Part shown: one piece after another, positions 60,064 through 64,000 of the stretch | Position numbering within the stretch: position 1 is the first letter of the stretch | Layout: each line of letters starts with the position of its first letter | NCBI RefSeq assembly: GCF_017355855.1 | Contig: NZ_JAFEWD010000002.1 | Location: 248,001 to 312,000 of the forward strand | DNA from: Pedobacter sp. SYSU D00535 | Lineage (GTDB): Bacteria; Bacteroidota; Bacteroidia; Sphingobacteriales; Sphingobacteriaceae | Reading direction: 5' to 3' | Length of the DNA: 64,000 nt | Notes under the pieces: generated by a model | What the model saw: the letters and a program-made list of their open reading frames with translations, nothing else | Database searches by the model: none | What the model was told of the DNA's origin: nothing | Translations under genes and position numbers: made by a program

Positions 60064-61755
60064 ATGAGAATGAGATTGAATCAACTGCGAAGAAAAATCG
60101 CTGTACTGGGAGCAGTATGTATGGCTGCCAATGCCTTAATACTCCCACAAACCGCAGTCGCCCAGGCTCCGGCTATCAGTCCTGCTAAGCTAGACGCCCT
60201 GAAAACGGAGCTGATGGCAGAAATTGATAAACAACAGAAGTTTACCCAGGAGATGGTGGATATGGTGTTCAGCTTCGGGGAGTTGGGTTTTCAGGAGAGC
60301 GAGACTTCCAAATATCTTACTGACATCCTCAAAAAAAACGGATTCACTATCGAGAATGGAATTGCTAATATTCCAACGGCATGGACAGCGAAGTGGGGAT
60401 CAGGAAAGCCGGTGATAGCTGTAGGCAGCGACATCGATTGTATCCCAAAAGCTTCACAGAAGCCCGGCGTAGCTTATCATAATCCAATCATTGAGGGCGC
60501 TCCCGGACACGGGGAAGGACATAACGGGGGCGTTCCTCTTAATATTACGGCGATCCTGGCGCTTAAGAAAATCATGGAAAGGGAGAAGATTCCGGGGACG
60601 CTGGTGCTGTGGCCCGGAGTGGCTGAAGAGCAGCTGGGAACCAAAGCCTACTACGTAAGGGATGGCTACTTTAAAAATGTTGACGCCTGCATTTTTACTC
60701 ATGTCGGCAATAACATGGGCGTATCTTATGGCGATGGAGGTGGCAACGGGATGATATCGGTTCGTTTTGATTTCGACGGACAATCTGCTCACGCTGCCGG
60801 TGCCCCCTGGAGAGGCAGAAGTGCGCTGGACGCCGTGGAGTTGATGAACATCGCCTGGAACTTCCATCGCGAGCATATGGAACCCACGCAGCGCTCCCAC
60901 TATGTGGTAGTAGATGGGGGCGACCAGCCTAACGTCGTTCCGTCTAAGGCTTCGGTGTGGTATTACTTCCGCGAACGCAGTTATCCTAAGATTATGGAGA
61001 TGTATAAGGATGCGATTAAGATGGCGGAGGCAGCGAGTACCATGACTAACACCACCATGAAGTACGAAGTACTGGGTAGTGCCTGGCCGGGTCACTTCAA
61101 CCAACCGATAGCCGAGGCAATGTACGAGAATATCAAGATGGTTGGTTTGCCGACCTGGTCGGAAGATGATCAGACACTTGCCCGGGCTCTTCAAAAGGAA
61201 ATGCAGGCGCCGGCTACCGAGGGTAGGGACAATACGAAGATTGATGGTCTGAGTACAACCATATCGCCCATCGGGAAACCGGCTGTAAGTACCTCTGCAG
61301 GGGGTGGCGGCTCTGATGACATCGCTGATATATCCTGGAATGTGCCTACAGTAGTACTCCGTTTTCCTTCCAATATTCCCGGCCTTCCGGGGCACCACTG
61401 GTCAAACGCCGTAGCAATGGCAACGCCCATCGCCCATAAGGGCGCAACAGCCGGCGCAAAGGCCGAAGCCCTTACGCTCCTCGACATGCTGGTAAAACCC
61501 GAAGTGATCCAGGATGCCTGGAAGTATTTTAACGAGGTGCAGACTAAAGAAATTAAATATACTCCGCTTGTTTCTGCAACTGATAAGCCCGCTGTACACC
61601 TGAATAAGGATATCATGGCCAGGTTCCGGCCGGAGATGAAAAAGTACTACTACAATCCTGCAAAGTATAAAACCTATCTCGATCAGCTGGGAGTTAAGTA
61701 TCCTACGGTCCGCACTACTACCACCGCTGCCAAGCCAGAAAGTGGGGGTAAATAA
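60064..61755 (+). CDS. M20 family amidohydrolase (AbgB-like), exported
   Basis: Zinc amidohydrolase of peptidase family M20D, 563 residues, related to AbgB (p-aminobenzoyl-glutamate hydrolase) and similar enzymes. A signal peptide ends around TAVAQAP (about residue 36), so it acts outside the cytoplasm. Zinc site elements are visible: VGSDIDCIP (Asp), the HGEGHNGG histidines, the AEEQLG glutamates, and a late PGLPGHHW histidine. The dimerisation domain begins FDFDGQSAHAAGAPW. A Gly-rich stretch (TSAGGGGSDDIAD) precedes the last metal site. Its place after SusCD points to cleavage of an amide such as an acyl-amino acid before import of the parts. Confidence 0.9.
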   Translation: MRMRLNQLRRKIAVLGAVCMAANALILPQTAVAQAPAISPAKLDALKTELMAEIDKQQKFTQEMVDMVFSFGELGFQESETSKYLTDILKKNGFTIENGIANIPTAWTAKWGSGKPVIAVGSDIDCIPKASQKPGVAYHNPIIEGAPGHGEGHNGGVPLNITAILALKKIMEREKIPGTLVLWPGVAEEQLGTKAYYVRDGYFKNVDACIFTHVGNNMGVSYGDGGGNGMISVRFDFDGQSAHAAGAPWRGRSALDAVELMNIAWNFHREHMEPTQRSHYVVVDGGDQPNVVPSKASVWYYFRERSYPKIMEMYKDAIKMAEAASTMTNTTMKYEVLGSAWPGHFNQPIAEAMYENIKMVGLPTWSEDDQTLARALQKEMQAPATEGRDNTKIDGLSTTISPIGKPAVSTSAGGGGSDDIADISWNVPTVVLRFPSNIPGLPGHHWSNAVAMATPIAHKGATAGAKAEALTLLDMLVKPEVIQDAWKYFNEVQTKEIKYTPLVSATDKPAVHLNKDIMARFRPEMKKYYYNPAKYKTYLDQLGVKYPTVRTTTTAAKPESGGK

Positions 61756-61790
61756 CTGGTATCAGCAGGTTTAAAAGATTTTGATTTAGT

Positions 61791-62417
61791 ATGATTAGGA
61801 TTAGCTCTGTGTCGCATCACTACAACAATTCCGTCTCTTTCAATTTTCCCGATTGGAATATTGGCAGGGGGGAGCAATGGGTACTGCTTGGAGAATCCGG
61901 AAAAGGAAAAACAACACTTCTTCATATCCTTATTGGCATCTTACAGCCTAAGGAAGGAGAAGTGCTCATCCTCGACCAAAGTTTGTACAAGCTGAAAAAG
62001 CGGAATCTCGACAAATTCAGGGGAGAACATGTGGGCGTCGTTTTACAACAACCCCATCTCCTGAAGAGCCTTACAGTTTGGGAGAATCTGCAGCTGGCAC
62101 AGAGCTTTTCCAACATCATCGACAAAAGAAGGATCGAGGATGTACTCGAATCAGTAGGTCTATCGGAGAAACGGAGGAGCTATCCTCAGGAGCTCAGTCA
62201 GGGACAGTTGCAACGCGTTTCTATAGCCAGGGCTGTGATAAACAAGCCGGTACTAGTGGTTGCAGATGAGCCCACCTCAAGTCTGGATGATCGAAACACG
62301 GAGAAGGTCTTAACGCTGCTGAAACGTCAGACTGAGCTGCATCAAGCCGCACTGGTAGTTGCAACGCACGACAGGCGGGTAAAGGAAGCTTTTATAAACC
62401 AATACAGGATAGCATGA
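61791..62417 (+). CDS. ABC transporter ATP-binding protein (MacB/LolD type)
   Basis: ABC ATPase of 208 residues. Walker A GESGKGKTT (about 34-42), a Q-loop in VLQQPH, signature LSQGQLQR, Walker B VLVVADEP, and a switch His in ATHDRR are all present. The LSQGQ signature and length fit the MacB/LolD subclass. It overlaps the permease gene by 4 bases (ATGA), so the two are coupled. With a permease and the downstream CxxC protein it matches the three-gene order of ABC/FtsX/DUF3299 operons, which in Pseudomonas belong to the zinc-starvation regulon. Confidence 0.92.
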   Translation: MIRISSVSHHYNNSVSFNFPDWNIGRGEQWVLLGESGKGKTTLLHILIGILQPKEGEVLILDQSLYKLKKRNLDKFRGEHVGVVLQQPHLLKSLTVWENLQLAQSFSNIIDKRRIEDVLESVGLSEKRRSYPQELSQGQLQRVSIARAVINKPVLVVADEPTSSLDDRNTEKVLTLLKRQTELHQAALVVATHDRRVKEAFINQYRIA

Positions 62418-63586
62418 GTTGGATTCGGATCAGTTGGAAAAATTTACTGTCGAAGAAAATGAATTTTTCGATGAACGTGCTCCTTGTTGCGTTTGGTACC
62501 AGCATTCTTACGCTACTGTTGCTGAGCAGCGAACAGTTTAAAAGCAAGCTGAGCAATAACTCGAGAAATATTGACCTGGTGGTAGGGGCAAAGGGTAGCC
62601 CCATGCAGTTGATCCTTAGCAGTGTCTATTATGTCGATTTTCCTACCGGAAATATTCCCTTGAAGGAGGCCAACAAGCTGGCAGCACATCCGATGGTAGA
62701 GCGCGCAGTTCCGCTGGCGTTGGGAGACAATTACGAGGGATTTCGGATGGCTGGAACGGACTCCAATTTTGTGATCCTCTACGGCCTGGAACTGAAAGAA
62801 GGGAAATTTTGGAAAGCGCCTTTTGAAGTGACAGTGGGATCAGAAGTGGCCAGGAATCAAGGGCTTCAGGTGGGAGATGTGATACATGGCGCTCACGGAC
62901 TCAGTTCTAGTCAGGATCTGCACGCCGAGCGGGGGTACACGGTGACGGGAATCCTGAAACGGAAAGGGAATGTGACCGATAACCTCGTTTTAACCAGCGT
63001 CGAGAGTATCTGGAACATGCACGGTGGCCATGACGAAGAGCAGGACAAGGAGCTGACAGCCTTGTTGATAAAATACAGTTCACCAATGGCAGTAGTGATG
63101 TTTCCGAGGATGGTAAATCAAACTACGGCAATGCAGGCGGCTTCTCCAGCTTTCGAAAGTGCCCGCCTATTTACTCTAACGGGGATAGGGATGGAGGTCC
63201 TTCGTTGGTTTGCAATTCTTATTATGCTGATTGCAGGCGCCAGCATCTTTATCAGTCTCTATAGCTCGCTTCAAGAGCGCAAGTATGATCTGGCAGTGAT
63301 GCGGGTAATGGGGAGCTCACAAGAAAAGATCTTCCTGATTGTAATGATGGAAGGGGTGCTCCTGACGCTAATTGGCTCCCTTGTTGGAGTGTTTCTAGGG
63401 CATCTGTCTCTTCAGGTTGTCAGTCACTATCAGGAAATGGGGCAAACGCGGTTCGAACCCTGGATTTTTATGAAGGAAGAGTTTCTGGTGCTAGGTGGTG
63501 GGCTTTGCCTCGGCTTACTTGCCTCCGCGATCCCCGCTGTTCAGGCTTATCGATCTGATATTTCTTTAATTCTTGCTACACATTAA
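62414..63586 (+). CDS. FtsX-family ABC transporter permease
   Basis: MacB/FtsX-type permease, 390 residues, with four membrane helices in the usual pattern: one at the N-terminus (about 15-38), a large periplasmic domain (about 45-255) starting SKLSNNSRNIDLVVGAKG, and three at the C-terminal end (about 260-285, 310-335 and 355-378). Members of this class do not form a channel; they transmit ATPase motion to periplasmic partners, for example in lipoprotein or metal-related trafficking. The gene overlaps the ATPase gene at its start and is followed one base after its stop by the next gene. Confidence 0.92.
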   Translation: MSWIRISWKNLLSKKMNFSMNVLLVAFGTSILTLLLLSSEQFKSKLSNNSRNIDLVVGAKGSPMQLILSSVYYVDFPTGNIPLKEANKLAAHPMVERAVPLALGDNYEGFRMAGTDSNFVILYGLELKEGKFWKAPFEVTVGSEVARNQGLQVGDVIHGAHGLSSSQDLHAERGYTVTGILKRKGNVTDNLVLTSVESIWNMHGGHDEEQDKELTALLIKYSSPMAVVMFPRMVNQTTAMQAASPAFESARLFTLTGIGMEVLRWFAILIMLIAGASIFISLYSSLQERKYDLAVMRVMGSSQEKIFLIVMMEGVLLTLIGSLVGVFLGHLSLQVVSHYQEMGQTRFEPWIFMKEEFLVLGGGLCLGLLASAIPAVQAYRSDISLILATH

Positions 63587-63587
63587 T

Positions 63588-64000
63588 ATGCGAAAAATAT
63601 TGCTGTCACTTGTTTTAGTACTATTCTCCTTCTTTGTCAAGGCACAGGCACCGACACATGTGCCGCTCATGACTCCGGTCTGGGAGTTAATTGCGAAAAG
63701 GACTTTTAAGAAGAACGCCAACTTCAAAATGGTTCCAGCTTTCCCTGCCCAGCTGCAGATGCTTCAAAATAAGGTGGTAGAGCTGCCGGGGTATATTATT
63801 CCTCTCAACACCGACTATGAATCTTCTCACTTCATGCTGGCGGTTGTTCCCTACGACCAGTGTGCATACTGCGGTCAGGGAGATATACCACAAATGGTGG
63901 AGGTGAATATGGCAAAGCCTCTTCGCTATACAGACAAGCCTATAAAAATAAGGGGCAAGCTTTTATTGAACGAATCCGGCGACAAACGTTCGGAAGTGTT
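63588..64000 (+). CDS. Exported DUF3299-like protein (3' end outside window)
   Basis: Start of an exported protein; 137 codons are visible and the frame runs off the window. A signal peptide (LLSLVLVLFSFFVKAQ, about residues 4-20) is followed by TPVWELIAKRTFKKNANF, LPGYIIPL, and VVPYDQCAYCGQGDIPQMVEV, the layout of DUF3299 proteins. The CAYCG motif could bind a metal or form a disulfide. ATG at 63588 lies one base after the permease stop. Its position after an ABC ATPase and FtsX permease matches zinc-regulated operons of Proteobacteria (inference from remembered gene order). Confidence 0.8.
   Translation, partial: MRKILLSLVLVLFSFFVKAQAPTHVPLMTPVWELIAKRTFKKNANFKMVPAFPAQLQMLQNKVVELPGYIIPLNTDYESSHFMLAVVPYDQCAYCGQGDIPQMVEVNMAKPLRYTDKPIKIRGKLLLNESGDKRSEV

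Noticed and set aside
60454-61398. Minus-strand open frame of 314 codons inside the M20 amidohydrolase
   Set aside because: Pure antisense of a clear gene; composition rich in Arg and His, without any motif.

Overview
The window looks like chromosome from a member of the Bacteroidota, most likely family Sphingobacteriaceae (Pedobacter/Arcticibacter-like; inference from gene content, not from a search). Supporting signs are SusC/SusD outer-membrane pairs, several other TonB-dependent receptors, a FecI/FecR pair, a long type III glutamine synthetase, an S46 dipeptidyl peptidase, a short RpoD without region 1.1, weak Shine-Dalgarno sites, and promoters of the Bacteroidota form TAnnTTTG. I saw no prophage, transposase, CRISPR array or rRNA.

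Layout. 1-15.5 kb is mostly housekeeping: an S41 peptidase tail, an M28 peptidase, smc, a DUF2490 protein, an aldo/keto reductase, a PhzF protein, a small ABC module, endonuclease V, rpoD, a GroES-like protein, a metallo-beta-lactamase-fold hydrolase, an SMR transporter and lpdA. At 7.8-10.3 kb an ABC-phzF pair has been duplicated in tandem and the two inner copies have decayed. 15.7-27 kb holds two outer-membrane receptor loci: a TonB receptor with a lipoprotein and a secreted nuclease, then an Oar-like receptor followed by a DPP7-like peptidase. 27-39 kb returns to housekeeping (purM, glnN, acyltransferase, tRNA methyltransferase, fbp, rnhA, tRNA-His, a cation/proton antiporter).

39.2-51.5 kb is the most unusual region. 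It is a single-strand run of eight genes: SusC, SusD, two paralogous DoxX-like membrane proteins, a lipoprotein cytochrome c, a SoxC-like sulfite dehydrogenase with a Tat signal, an FAD oxidoreductase and a YeiH-type putative sulfate exporter. The order suggests TonB-dependent uptake of a sulfur compound coupled to periplasmic sulfite oxidation and sulfur-anion export. This is inferred from gene families and context. A degenerate tRNA-Cys-like gene follows the last gene.

51.8-61.8 kb is a second SusCD locus: a polysaccharide deacetylase and an ECF sigma factor on the minus strand, then FecR, an STN-bearing SusC, SusD and a secreted M20 amidohydrolase on the plus strand. 61.8-64 kb begins an ABC/FtsX/DUF3299-like operon that leaves the window.

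A striking regulatory pattern is shared by both SusC genes. Each has an antisense TAnnTTTG promoter element overlapping its start codon, and an antisense intrinsic terminator (hairpin plus T8 or T9) about 90-130 bases up its leader. Each therefore probably encodes a short antisense RNA over the susC leader, resembling the DonS-type RNAs known from Bacteroides polysaccharide-utilization loci.
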